Source: Cyrtodaria siliqua (lineage: Eukaryota; Mollusca; Bivalvia; Adapedonta; Hiatellidae). Taken from it: DNA of 64,000 nucleotides. The DNA lies in NCBI GenBank assembly GCA_037043455.1, contig JAWPHD010000086.1:62001-126000 (forward strand), written 5' to 3'. The notes below the pieces were generated by a model. It saw only the letters and a program-made list of their open reading frames with translations. It had not been told where the DNA came from and made no database searches. Shown piece by piece: positions 45,140 to 57,130 of the stretch (position 1 is its first letter; every line of letters starts with the position of its first letter). Position numbers and translations under genes: made by a program.

Positions 45140-46460
45140 ATTCATGCCGTGGTGGGGTGTCCTCGTCCGTCCGTCTATCTTTTTTTGTAGCGATTACTCC
45201 TCTGAAACTACTTGACGCATTGTCATGAAACTTTACAGGAATGTTGCTCTTGATGTCTAGTTAATCTTAGCAAAACTGCGCGTTAATGTAAAATACGATA
45301 TTGCCATCAAAACTAAAATTTTTTTTTTCTAAAACAAGTTTATAGAGACTACTTCTTGAAAATACCTTCTCTAAAATGATCAGCATGACAAGATGTTGGT
45401 CCTTATCGAAAATGATTTTGATTCGACATTAAAGATGGCTGCCAGTGGCCACATACATTGTAGCGACTACTCTTCTGAAACTACTTGTCGAAAATCATTT
45501 AATAAACATGGCTGCCAGTGGCCATCTTTGTTTACATTGAGTTATAAAGGAAAAACTTGCGGCGACTACTCCTGTGAACTACTAGGCGAATTTTCATGAA
45601 ACTTAACAAGAATGTTGCTCGTGATATCTAGTTGATCCTAGCATAAATTCGGGTCAGCCGGAAATACAAGAAGGCCAGCACGGCTAAAATAGGTTTTAAA
45701 AAGCTTATATCTACTTTTCAAAAACCGTATGTGGTATTGATTTGGAACTTTATTTAAATGATTGGCATGACATATATTTGGTCCTAACCAAAATTCATTT
45801 CAATTCGAAGTCAACATGGCTGCCAGCGGAAGTCTTTAATTATAAAGAGTTATATAGAAAAACCTACGCCGACTTGTTGTTCTTGATGTCTTGCAGTTGT
45901 TCCTCAGTAAAAATTCAGGTTGGCCGGACATTCAAGATGGCTGCTACAGCTAAAAAAGTATTTTAAAAACACAATATTTTGGCGACTACTTTTCAAAAGC
46001 CATAAGTGGTATTGATTTGGAACCTTACTAATATGACTTGCGTGACATGTAGTTGGTCCTAAGCAAAGTTCATTTCGATTCGCTATCAAACGTGGCCACC
46101 AGAGGCCATCTTTGTTTTACATAGAAGTATAGTCGAAACACTTTTGCCATAAGTCCTCTGAAAGTGCTTGATAGATGTTCATGAAACCTTACAGGAATGT
46201 TGCTCTGGATGTCTAGTTGGTCATAACTATAGACCAGATCAGCCGGTAATTCAAGATGTCAGCAATAGCTACACATAGATTTTAAAAATACAACTATGTG
46301 GCCACTACTTTTCAAAAACCATAAGTGGTATTAATGTGGAACCTTTACTAGATTGACTGGCAAGACATGTAGTTTGTCCTAAACAAAATTATTTTGATTT
46401 GATTTTAAACCCTGGCCGCCATCGGCCATCTTTATTTACATAGAGTGCTGGTCCTATTTC
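45140..46460. repeat. Diverged tandem repeat field, units of roughly 130-270 bp
   Basis: Recurring phrases are ACTACTTGACGCATTGTCAT, AAACTTTACAGGAATGTTGC, TCTTGATGTCTAGTT, AAGATGGCTGCCAGTGGCCA and TTTCAAAAACCATAAGTGGT. GTTGCTC lies at about 45241, 45611 and 46199. AGATGGC...GCCATCT gives a short palindrome in several units. Small open frames here are artefacts. Confidence 0.8.
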
Positions 46461-46469
46461 CACAAAACG

Positions 46470-47555
46470 TCACAAGTTCCCATGTCTGATCTAGCTATCA
46501 AAATCTATCAGTAGAGCTTCAAGGTCACTGACCTCTTGTTTATGATTAGCATTCTGTTTATTGCAATACCCTTAATAAATAAAGACTACCTGATACTGTA
46601 TTTTCTTATCTTATATTTCATTTTAACTAGTTAAACCAAGTAAAACAATACCATCCATTAACAACGAAAATCTCTACACAGTGGAATGTGCCTAATACTA
46701 TTGCAAAATATTAAATATTGGTAACAATAGAATCGCAATAGTATTTTCGGCAATAATACAAATACAATTACAAACAGTATTTGTGTCAACTAACCGAATT
46801 ACCTCGTTAAATTATTGACTTACTGACTTAATTGAACCGTGGTATGGCGTAGTGGTAGAACGTCTGTATACCCATTTATTTAAATGGATAACGTTACAGT
46901 GTCCCTTGTCATCTAAAATACATCTGACTTAATCAGTTTCACAATTATAACTGCCAACAGTGGGATATTGATGTGCACAATGTTGCTAATGTTGGGGATT
47001 GTTTTATATTGAATGTATAACTGGACCTAACATAACAACATGATGTATTGCAAAGGTCATATTTAAATAAGGAAGCCAATCATGTTACTGATGCGACATA
47101 ATTACGTGCAAACATATGTATCATCGTGTAATATCGCGTAACTAACTACCTGACAAAATGTCAACGAAATATTTGATAATAACTATAGTCTATTGCCCTT
47201 CCAAAAGAGCAAGATATTACAAAGTAATATATAACTGCTTAATAAACGTTAGATAACTTCGATGTAGTTATAACTTTGGTTGAATTGCGGAATTGAACTA
47301 TGAAGACACATTGCGGTGGATGTGAAAGGGGGCTTGTTTAAATAGGAGTGACTTACCGATAGAACCCTGTATACTATATACCGAATCAAAAGTCCATACT
47401 TAGAAAGTAATATTACATCATAACTCATGGTATTTAACTCCTGGTATAACTCATGGTAAATCTGTAGCCCTTTCGCTGTCTGCTAAAATTTGAATTCAAA
47501 CCTTCCGGTAATACGTTACATATATAAAGTGTTGTGGAAAACAATCTTACTGGGT
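46470..47555. other. AT-rich stretch, no gene recognised
   Basis: One GGCGTAGTGGTAGAACG phrase near 46855 resembles a Pol III A box but has no B box downstream. Nothing else was recognised. Confidence 0.4.
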
Positions 47556-47561
47556 GGCGCA

Positions 47562-47620
47562 CAGTATAAACCCTGATCAGCCGGCACATAGTATGCATGT
47601 TGATCTGGACTACACTGGTC
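47562..47620. repeat. Diverged second copy of the 21.1-kb hairpin repeat
   Basis: CAGTATAAACCCTGATCAGC faces GTTGATCTGGACTACACTGG. Arms are imperfect but alignable to 21146-21203, and the downstream flanks are also similar. Confidence 0.6.
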
Positions 47621-48029
47621 GTAAAATCAATGTTTCCGACTGTGGCAGCGAAAGGGTAAATCAAGTAAATTCTATTTATCTTTGAAACGGAATACTATGC
47701 ACGAATACGTATGATTCTAAATGTATCTAGAAAAGAGAAAAAAATGTCAACAACACCAACATGTATTTTATTCTGGTAATTAAAATTAAAAACACAACAA
47801 TAAAAAGAGTTTCAGTAAAAGTGCAAACTTACATATATATATGCTTTGATACATGTTACTATTCTAAGCACATTCAAATGCGGAAAATGGAAAATCGCAC
47901 TAAACAAATTCAGAATGAAGTTAAACATTCTTAAATAAATAAGACCACACTCAGAAACTATGACGCTAGTCCAAGAATCAAACCTACCAGGTCCTGGAAA
48001 TAGTACCGCATGGAAAATTAAACCTTAAA

Positions 48030-48163
48030 TAAGCTGTAAACTCCCAGCCGTTTTTCAATTTACTTCGATACAATCTCATTTCAAAGCCAGGTACCGTTAA
48101 CATTTTCGTGGAAATGCGATTGTATCGAAGTAAGCTAACAAACGGTTGGGAGTTTACAGCTTA
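48030..48163. mobile_element. Foldback/MITE hairpin, 134 bp, 51-bp arms
   Basis: The left arm TAAGCTGTAAACTCCCAGCC continues to TACTTCGATACAATCTCATT. The right arm is its reverse complement from AATGCGATTGTATCGAAGTA to GGGAGTTTACAGCTTA, with about six mismatches. The spacer is about 32 bp. It would form a long hairpin RNA if transcribed. Confidence 0.88.
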
Positions 48164-48164
48164 T

Positions 48165-48720
48165 GAAGATTTGGGTGTTTCGTGTCCTCTTTTGTAGAAA
48201 CCGACCCTCGTATACTTTAATTTGTTCTTAAATAAAACAATACATTGTACACTACATATACAACAATAATAAGAAGGCCTTTTATTATTATTATTATTCG
48301 GTTCACTAACCACTGAGACAGAGAAGTGTCGTAGTCGGAGGGGAAACTAATACAAATAAACATTTGGAAAAGCTATTTTTTATTTTGTTGGAAAAGAAAA
48401 GAGCATGCAATTTTGGATTAAAATCTGGGAGGTAGTAACTTATAAACAATCAAAATCACTACGATCGTTTTATCGTAGGAGGGTTCTCGTACAACGAAGA
48501 ATATAAACTAAAAGGCATAATAGTATAAATCAACAATAGACGTCGTCGTCTCACCAAGACCAGTCTATATTAAGCTTCAAGAGTTTAGAGCCGAAATACG
48601 ATTTGTGAACGGAAGAACGGACGGACGATGCCAGCTTTTGAGAGGCGTTATAATAAGTACCTACTCCGACTTCAGAAGTTGGGAAACGGGAAATACAAAC
48701 AAATCAATCGCATGGGCTAT
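48165..48720. other. Non-coding stretch with TTA microsatellite
   Basis: (TTA)n at 48281-48298. No gene seen. Confidence 0.4.
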
Positions 48721-48724
48721 CATA

Positions 48725-50945
48725 TTTATCTGCTTCTTTCTATCACATGTCTATGCTTCTTTTCTATCACATCACATTTCTCTGCTTCTTTTCTATAACA
48801 TTTTTCTGTTTCTTTTCCATCACATTTCTCTGCGTCTTTCTATCACATTTCTCTGCTTCTTTTCTATCACATTTCTCTGCTTCTTTTTATCACATTTCTC
48901 TGCTTCTATTTATCACATTTCTCTGCTTCTGTTCTATAAACATTCTTGCTTCTTTCTATCACATTTCTCTGCTTCTTTTCTTTCCCATTTCTCTGCTTCT
49001 TTTCTACCACATTTCTTTGCTTCTTTTCTTTCACGTTTATTTGCTTCTTTTCTTTCACGTTTCTCTGCTTCTTTCTATCACCTTTATCTGCTTCTTTCTA
49101 TCACATTTCTCTGCTTCTTTTCTTACACATTTCTCTGCTTCTTTCTATCACATTTCTCTGCTTCTTTTCTATCACATTTCTCTGCTTCTTTTCTATCACA
49201 TTTCTCTGCTTCTTTCTAATCACATTTCTCTGCTTCGATTTATCACATTTCTCTGCTTCTTTGCTATAAAAAATCTTGCTTCTTTCTATCACATTTCTCT
49301 GCTTCTTTTCTTTCACATTTTCTGCTTCTATTCTATCACATTTCTTTGCTTCTTTTCTATTATATTTCTCTACTTCTTTCTATCACATTTGTCTGCTTAT
49401 TTTCTTTTACATTTCTCTGCTTCTTTCTATCACATTTCTCTGCTTCTTTCTATCACGTTTCTCTGCTTCTTTTCTTTCACATTTCTCTGCTTCTTTCTAT
49501 CACATTTCTTTGCTTTTTTTCTATCACATTTCTCTGCTTCTTTCTATCACATTTCTTTGCTTCTTTTCTTTCACATTTCTCTGCTTCTTTCTATCACATT
49601 TCTCTGCTTCTTTCTATCAAATTTCTCTGTTTCTTTTCTTTCACATTTCCCTGCTTCTATTCTATGACATTTCTCTGCTTCTTTTCTATCACATTTCTCT
49701 GCTTCTTTTCTATCAAATTTCTCTGCTTCGATTTATCACATTTCTCTGCTTCTTTGCTATAAAAAATCTTGCTTCTTTCTATCACATTTCTTTGCTTCTT
49801 TTCTTTCACATTTTCTGCTTCTATTCTATCACATTTCTTTGCTTCTTTTCTATTATATTTCTCTACTTCTTTCTATCACATTTGTCTGCTTATTTTCTTT
49901 TACATTTCTCTGCTTCTTTCTATCACATTTCTCTGCTTCTTTCTATCACGTTTCTCTGCTTCTTTTCTTTCACATTTCTCTGCTTCTTTCTATCACATTT
50001 CTTTGCTTTTTTTCTATCACATTTCTCTGCTTCTTTCTATCACATTTCTTTGCTTCTTTTCTTTCACATTTCTCTGCTTCTTTCTGTCACATTTCTCTGC
50101 TTCTTTCTATCAAATTTCTCTGTTTCTTTTCTTTCACATTTCCCTGCTTCTATTCTATGACATTTCTCTGCTTCTTTTCTATCACATTTCTCTGCTTCTT
50201 TTCTATCAAATTTCTCTGCTTCTTTTCTTTCACGTTTCTCTGCTTCTTTCTATCACATTTCTCTGCTTGAGTCTATCACATTTCTCTGCTTCTTTTCTTA
50301 CACATTTCTCTGCTACTCTGCTTCTTTCTAATCACATTTCTCTGCTTCGATTTATCACATTTCTCTGCTTCTTCCCTATAAAAATTCTTGCTTCTTTCTA
50401 TCATATTTCTCTGCTTCTTTTCTTTCACATTTCTCTGCTTCTATTCTATCACATTTCTTTGCTTCTTTTCTATCACATTTCTCTACTTCTTTCTATCACA
50501 TTTCTCTGCTTCTTTTCTTTCACATTTCTCTGCTTCTTTTTATCACATTTCTCTGCTTCGTTTTTTTCACATTTCTCTGATTCTATTCTATGACATTTCT
50601 CTGCTTCTTCCCTATAAAAATTCTTGCTTCTTTCTATCATATTTCTCTGCTTCTTTTCTTTCACATTTCTCTGCTTCTATTCTATCACATTTCTTTGCTT
50701 CTTTTCTATCACATTTCTCTGCTTTTTTCTATCACATTTATCTGCTTCTTTTCTTTCACATTTCTCTGATTCTTTCTATCACATTTTTCTGCTTCTTTCT
50801 ATCACATTTCTCTGCTTCTTTTCTTTCACATTTCTCTGCTTCTTTATATCACATTTCTCTGCTTCGTTTTTTTCACATTTCTCTGATTCTATTCTATGAC
50901 ATTTCTCTGCTTCTTTTCTATCACATTTCTCTGCTTCTTTCAGAG
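48725..50945. repeat. 23/24-bp minisatellite with higher-order duplication
   Basis: The unit is ATTTCTCTGCTTCTTTTCTA plus TCAC, alternating 23 and 24 bp. It gives phenylalanine/serine/leucine-rich frames on the plus strand and lysine/glutamate-rich frames on the minus strand. A block of about 493 bp is duplicated almost exactly (start points near 49230 and 49723). A smaller block containing CTATAAAAATTCTTGCTTCT recurs about 236 bp apart (50377, 50613). Mixed unit lengths shift the frame, which argues against coding. Confidence 0.95.
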
Positions 50946-51232
50946 ACAGTAGTCTGTCAATGGGTTAAATGGCTACTGACGGTCAGTGGTATTAGGGCAA
51001 TGCTGATTGGACTACTCTTCAAATTGAGGTAAATGATGTATCGCAGCCCGTGAACTTTTAAATCATAATTATATTGCCCAAAGTAAATTGCACTTTAACA
51101 CATTTATTATGTTACATGAAGCTTGTATAAATGGAACACCATATCCTATATCTGATGTAACGGAGAATTGATGTTCCGAAAGCAGTCTGAATTTAGAGTG
51201 AGTTTGTATACCTTGTCATTAACAGAATACGC

Positions 51233-52572
51233 TTGTGTGGGATGTACTGCCTTTAACGCTCTTGTGTGAGATGTACTGCCTTTAACGCACTTGTGTGGGA
51301 TGTACTGCCTTTAACGCTCTTGTGTGGGATGTACTGCCTATAACGCTCTTGTGTGGGATGTACTGCCTTTAACGCTCTTGTGTGGGATGTATTGCCTTTA
51401 ACGCTCTTGTATGATATGTATTGCCTTTAACACTCTTGTATGAGATGTACTGCCTTTAACGCTCTTGTGTGGTATGTACTGCCTTTAACGCTCTTGTGTG
51501 TGATGTACTGCCTTTAACGCTCTTGTGTGGGATGTATTGCCTTTAACGCTCTTGTGTGGGTTTAACTGCATTAAACGCTCTTGTTTAGGATGTACTGCAT
51601 TTAACGCTTTTGTGTGGGATGTATTGCCTTTAACGCTCTTGTGTGGGATGTACAGCCTTTAACGCTCTTGTGTGGTATGTACTGCCTTTAACGCTCTTTT
51701 GTGGGATGTACTGCCTTGAATGCTCTTGTGTGAGATGTACTGCCTTTAACGCACTTGTGTGTGATGTACTGCCTTTAACGCTCTTGTGTGAGATGTACTG
51801 CCTTTAACGCACTTGTGTGGGATGTACTGCCTTTAACGCTCTTGTGTGGGAGGTACTGCCTTTAACGCTCTTGTGTGGGATGTACTGCCTTTAACGCTCT
51901 TGTGTGGGATGTACTGCCTTTAACGCTCTTGTGTGGGATGTACTGCCTTTAACGCTCTTGTGTGGGATGTACTGCCTTTAACGCTCTTGTATGGGATGTA
52001 CTGCCTTTAACGCTTTTGTGTGGGATGTACTGCCTTTAACGCTCTTGTGTGGGATGTACTGCCTTTAACGCTCTTGTGTGGGATATACTGCCTTTAACGC
52101 TCGTGTGTGGAATGTACTGCCTTTAACGCTCTTGTGTGTGATGTACTGCCTTTAACGCTCTTGTGTGGGATGTATTGCCTTTAACGCTCTTGTGTGGGAT
52201 TTACTGCATTTAACGCTCTTGTTTAGGATGTACTGCATTTAACGCTCTTGTGTGGGATGTATTGCCTTTAACGCTCTTGTGTGGGATGTACTGCCTTTAA
52301 CGCTCTTGTGTGGTATGTACTGCCTTTAACGCTCTTTTGTGGGATGTACTGCCTTGAATGCTCTTGTGTGAGATGTACTGCCTTTAACGCACTTGTGTGT
52401 GATGTACTGCCTTTAACGCTCTTGTGTGGGATGTACTGCCTTTAACGCGCTTGTGTGGGATGTACTGCCTTTAACGCTCTTGTATGGGATGTACTGCCTT
52501 TAACGCTCTTGTGTGGGATGTACTGCCTTTAATGCTCTTGTGTGGGATGTACTGCCTTTAGCGCTGATGTGT
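51233..52572. repeat. 29-bp minisatellite, about 46 copies
   Basis: The unit is GGGATGTACTGCCTTTAACG plus CTCTTGTGT. A marked variant series (TTGTTTAGGATGTACTGCAT, then GCTCTTTTGTGGGATG, then TGCCTTGAATGC) appears twice, about 638 bp (22 units) apart, showing segmental duplication inside the array. Confidence 0.97.
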
Positions 52573-52913
52573 TAACAAGTTGATTACTTTAGATACATTT
52601 GTTTCAATTGTAGCATCGAGACAGAAAGCCTCTATTTGCGGCTGTGGTATTACAGTGGTTTCCTTTCGTTTCCCTAAAACTTCATATGAACAGAAGTAAA
52701 CACAAACACATATACAGTTGAAAGTTAATCAACATAAAGAAATATAGAATATTTGATTAATATTAGCGAATGAACCCAGGCTGATTTTCAGCGATACCAG
52801 CCAATTTAGACCAGCCGTGTAATGGGATGGGGGCGTTGTCCGCCTGTCGTCTGTTCGTTAGCATATTTTGTTTTACTCGATAACGTCAATTGTAGTGTTT
52901 GTAGACTTGTTTC

Positions 52914-53425
52914 AATAAAATCTCGGACGAGTTCGTCAATGAGAACATGCCAGTACACATTGAATATAGTTATTGATCTCGGACGAGTTCGTCAATGAGA
53001 ACATGCCAGTATACATTGAATATAGTTATTGATCTCGGACGAGTTCGTCAATGAGAACATGCCAGTACACATTGAATATAGTTATTGATCTCGGACGAGT
53101 TCGTCAATGAGAACATGCCAGTACACATTTGAATATAGTTATTGATCTCGGACGAGTTCGTCAATGAGAACATGCCAGTACACATTGAATATAGTTATTG
53201 ATCTCGGACGAGTTCGTCAATGAGAACATGCCAGTACACATTGAATATAGTTATTGATCTCGGACGAGTTCGTCAATGAGAACATGCCAGTACACATTGA
53301 ATATAGTTATTGATCTCGGACGAGTTCGTCAATGAGAACATGCCAGTACACATTGAATATAGTTATTGATCTCGGACGAGTTCGTCAATGAGAACATGCC
53401 AGTACACATTGAATATAGTTATTGC
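52914..53425. repeat. 56-bp minisatellite, about 9 nearly identical copies
   Basis: The unit is TCTCGGACGAGTTCGTCAAT GAGAACATGCCAGTACACAT TGAATATAGTTATTGA. Only single-base differences are seen, including one extra T, so the array expanded recently. The CTCGGACGAGTTCG core resembles the phrase in the 160-bp satellite at 12.3-13.8 kb. Confidence 0.97.
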
Positions 53426-53429
53426 TATT

Positions 53430-54305
53430 GATTATGTTAAGATAATGGAATTTCAACTTGTTTTCGCAATACCTTAAGTAAATGGCCTCGGATTTTCACC
53501 ATATGTCTATTGAAATACAAGTAATAGCATATTTTAATTATTACTGTCTATTGCTACTAGATAAGTATATAACTGAAGGTAATAGTCAATAGGTGCACCA
53601 TACTGATCATGACTGGAACTTCCGATCTAGAATTAACAATTATTCCGTCCACCAACACACAAAGTCCACCCACACACGAAGACATCAGCGGCGCTTCTAG
53701 CGACCGATACTTGATAAGCTAGTAATACAACAATGACATTACCAGCATTAAGACAATATATAGTTGTTGATTACACTTGGCTTAGAAGAGACTGTAGGCG
53801 ATTTGGACGTCATTGTATACCGAAGCTTTATTTATTAACCAAGTGTTAAAGCCAGTATTGTTCCATGCTCTACAGCTTACTTGCTCATTTATAATTCCCA
53901 TTTGACATAATTATATTTCTTTAGTAAATGACATTCCGTTGGGAAAAGTAATTTACTTGGGCTGCCCTTAAAAATATTTATTTCCAGACCCTAATTTCAA
54001 ATTTTGAGTCGGCAAATTATATATATTTTTTTTTTTGTAACAAAAACATACTTTTGATATTAGTGGCATTTTGATGCGACCGGCATTTTAAAAAAAAAGA
54101 CGCTAAAAATGAGAAAAAAATATTTGGGTAAGGCCCTTTTTGGGGGTCGGTCGGGAAAGGGCAAACATTAATTTTTTTAAGTATGGTCTTGTTTAGACTA
54201 AATTTAGTTGATTTATTGTTTCTAAATCGAGAATTCCACTGAAACCTTATAGTTCTGACTAAAAGAGTTATATATACCCATTGATTGTAACTTTGTTTCG
54301 TATTT
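53430..54305. other. AT-rich stretch, no gene recognised
   Basis: Nothing coding. GGGGGTCGGTCGGG near 54145 resembles an inverted phrase at 38080-38110. Confidence 0.4.
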
Positions 54306-54310
54306 TTTAA

Positions 54311-54907
54311 CAGCTGACCTCTATTAAGTGGTAACAGCTGACCTCTATAATGTCGTAACAGCTGATCATTATAATGTGGTAACAGCTGACCTCTATAATT
54401 TGGTAACAGCTGTCCACTCTAATGTGGAAACAGCTGACCTCTAGAATGTGGTAACAGCTGACCTCTGTAATGTGGTAACAGCTGACCTCTATAATGTGGT
54501 ATCAGCTGACCTCTTTAAAATGGTAACGACTGACGTCTATAATGTGGTAACAGCTGACCTCTACAAAGTGGTATCGGCTACATCTATAAAGTGGTAACAG
54601 CTGACCTCTGTAATGTGGTAACAGCTGACCTCTATATTGTGGTATCAGCTGATCTCTATAAAGTGGTAACAGTTGACGTCTATAATGTGGTAACAGCTGA
54701 CCTCTATAAAGTGGTAACAGCTGACGTCTATAATGTGGTAACAGCTGACCTCTATAAAGTGGTATCGGCTGACCTCTATAAAGTGGTAACAGCTGACCTC
54801 TTTATGTAGTAACAGCTGACCTTTATAAAGTGGTAACATCTGACCTCTATAAAGTGGTAACAGCTGACCTCTATAATGTGGTAAAAGCTGACCTCTATAA
54901 TGTGGTA
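54311..54907. repeat. 24-bp minisatellite, about 25 copies
   Basis: The unit is GTAACAGCTGACCTCTATAA plus TGTG. Each unit carries a CAGCTG palindrome. A 24-bp period leaves frames open on both strands, giving repeated 8-residue peptides without functional meaning. Confidence 0.97.
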
Positions 54908-55033
54908 TACTAGAAAAAGGCAAAAGAACAAGTCGTTTTGGTATTTGTTTAGCCAAATGGAAACAAGAGTAATATTATACATTAGGAATATACCAGACAA
55001 GGTATCACCAATTCAATACATATGACATTCGTT

Positions 55034-55122
55034 CATAGTTACATGGCTTATCTGTCATAGTTACATGGCTTATCTGTCATAGTTACATGGCTTATCTGTC
55101 ATAGTTACATGGCTTATCTGAA
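55034..55122. repeat. 22-bp tandem repeat, four copies
   Basis: CATAGTTACATGGCTTATCT plus GT, four near-perfect copies. Confidence 0.95.
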
Positions 55123-55738
55123 TTATTGCTCAACTTGTAATTATTGTTTGTTTTAATGCAAGTTTCTGGTTGAATTTGTTCTGTGAAAGCTAATTTTGCT
55201 GTTCGACTTTTATGCATGTTTATTTGATATATATACATCATGACATAGTCGGTTCGAAAAGTTCGCAAACATATATCGAGACTGCCTGTCTGATATAACG
55301 CGTTATTAAAGAAATTAACCCGCCACATACGACACAATTACACTATAAAACCGTTTATCAAAACTTTAGATAGATGTTCAGGTCATACACTAATGCATAT
55401 GTGCCGATACAAATGTATGGTTTATTCTTGGGTGCTTAAAATATCCGCGATTGAATATGCGTAAAATGAATTATGAGTTGGCAACTCTTAATTCGACGTT
55501 CCACCTGTGGGGTTTGGCTTAAATCCGTTTATATTGTGTCTCTAGAGTTCGGATTTTCAAAATATGTATAACTGGTCGTCAGTAGCTTTAGAGACTGCAT
55601 ACATCTGTTGTAAACTGTGCCTGTTGATTGAGGGATAGGGATTTAACAATTGGAACAAGTAAGGTGGAATATAATTGTTATGACACACATTAGGAGAAAC
55701 AACTAGCTGAAAGAACAAACACAAAAGAAAACTTAAAG

Positions 55739-56834
55739 CTTCTTTTCTTCATTTAGATCTCTCGATTGAAAATGGTGAAATATTTAGCAAAATATATGAC
55801 AAGAGAGATTATTTTAATTTTGACATTGTTAATTATCCCCATTTGGATGGGGATGTTCCCCGAGAAACTTCTTATGTGGTGTATGTATCTCAACTTATTA
55901 GTTTTTTAAGAGCTTGTACTCGAGCTGAGGACTTTAATATTCGTAATCTTTGTATAAATAAAAAGCTACTCAATCATGGTTACCGTTACCATGAACTTCG
56001 TAAAACCTTTGCAAAATTTTATTATCGTAACGCTGATCTTCTTTCCAAATATAAAGGTAATTTAAGGACTCTTCTGCGACAAGGACTATCACAACCTGAC
56101 TTCTATGGTGATGTGTTTTAAAAACTTCGAAAGATTCTTGGTCATATTCACTTTCAATCTATCTTTGTTAAACTTGTTAAAAAGTTTATCAAAAGAGGTT
56201 ATGACCCTATCATTTTGCAACGTACTGCATGCTTGGTGGTGAACCCTTTTACAGCTCGCCACTATGCTTTCCTCTTTAATTGTACGATGACCGGACAGGC
56301 TGTGGACCCTATGATGACGCCCTACCCAAAGCCCATTGGGACGGTGGCGTTTGATGATGTTTGTCTATGACCTTTCTTGTCGTGCCCTTAATGGTTATTC
56401 TCTTGTTGCTCTGGCTTCTGCAAAGTCATTGAGTACCTTCATTGTGCCTTTCTAGGCTATGGTTTTTTGTATTATATTTACACGAGCATATTTGTGTTTT
56501 ACTTATATTGCCTATTGATGCTGCCTTGTTGGTTAGAGATTAGATCATAGCGGGGATTTCTTTATTTACACTGTCCTGTATTAATGGGTTGACAGTAGGC
56601 TAAGTGTGAGGTTTGGTGCACCCTAGAACCGGTTTAAACCCCCAGTTGCCTTTGTTGCCACTGACCGTTCCAAGGCGGTAGCCCTATTGTCAACCCTTTT
56701 GTGTTTGTGATGTCGTTTGCATTTATTCTTACTTTTGCCTTCTTGTTTGTCTGTTTGCGTGTGTGTTTCTGTGTTTTGTGGTTGACTGTCCTCCTTGAAT
56801 GCTACTTTCCCTGTCCGATCTTTTTATATTTCTT
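55739..56834 (+). mobile_element. Penelope-like family copy H, longest copy in the window
   Basis: Coding from about 55736 to the stop near 56119, with the remaining end legible after a one-codon break: FLHLDLSIENGEIFSKIYDK, RDYFNFDIVNYPHLDGDVPR, SYVVYVSQLISFLRACTRAE, LLNHGYRYHELRKTFAKFYY, RTLLRQGLSQPDFYGD, then FVKLVKKFIKRGYDPIILQR. The pattern FLxLDI, then IYDKRD, then SQLIxFxRAC, then LLxxGYR parallels the region after the palm of Penelope-like RTs (FLDxxI, YRKPT, SQxLRxxRIC, RGY). The RT palm and any GIY-YIG domain lie outside this truncated copy, so the class is an inference. Non-coding sequence follows to CCGATCTTTTTATATTTCTT at 56834. Confidence 0.7.
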
Positions 56835-57012
56835 TATTGACACTGTAATATATACTTGTAGAAATTGTGTCAGTCGTTTAAAACATTGACAGGAGTTAAG
56901 ACAAGTAAACGAGGGCCAATTGAATTAAATTGTCTTTTACGGTGCATTAACTCTTGCATAAATAGCATCTGGCGCCAAAAGACAAAACATGCCAGAACAA
57001 AATAGTAAGAAA

Positions 57013-57130
57013 AGGGAATTTGGAAATCGCCGAACACGACAGATATAAAACATACTTCACAATCGGTTTGACTGTTCTTGAACGGTTTTGAAAAATGCTA
57101 ACGACCATTCACGCCCTTTAGACCCGGATT
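57013..57130. repeat. Dispersed short repeat, fuller copy
   Basis: GGAAATCGCCGAACACGACA and CGGTTTGACTGTTCTTGAAC, then CGCCCTTTAGACCCGG and TTGAGCA. It aligns with the insertion at 2665-2742 and with 62795-62895. Confidence 0.6.

Noticed and set aside
46840..46920. A tRNA gene or SINE at GGCGTAGTGGTAGAACG.
   Set aside because: Only a box A-like phrase is present; there is no box B and no foldable stem set.
48605..51032. Long phenylalanine/serine/leucine-rich open frames as membrane proteins.
   Set aside because: They are translations of the 24-bp minisatellite. Several overlapping frames are equally open and 23-bp units shift the frame.
52914..53425. CRISPR-like array of 56-bp units.
   Set aside because: Units are identical throughout, with no spacer variation.
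54591..55000. Repeated-peptide frames (VTADLYKV on plus, CYHFIEVS on minus) as repeat proteins.
   Set aside because: Pure 24-bp array artefacts open on both strands.
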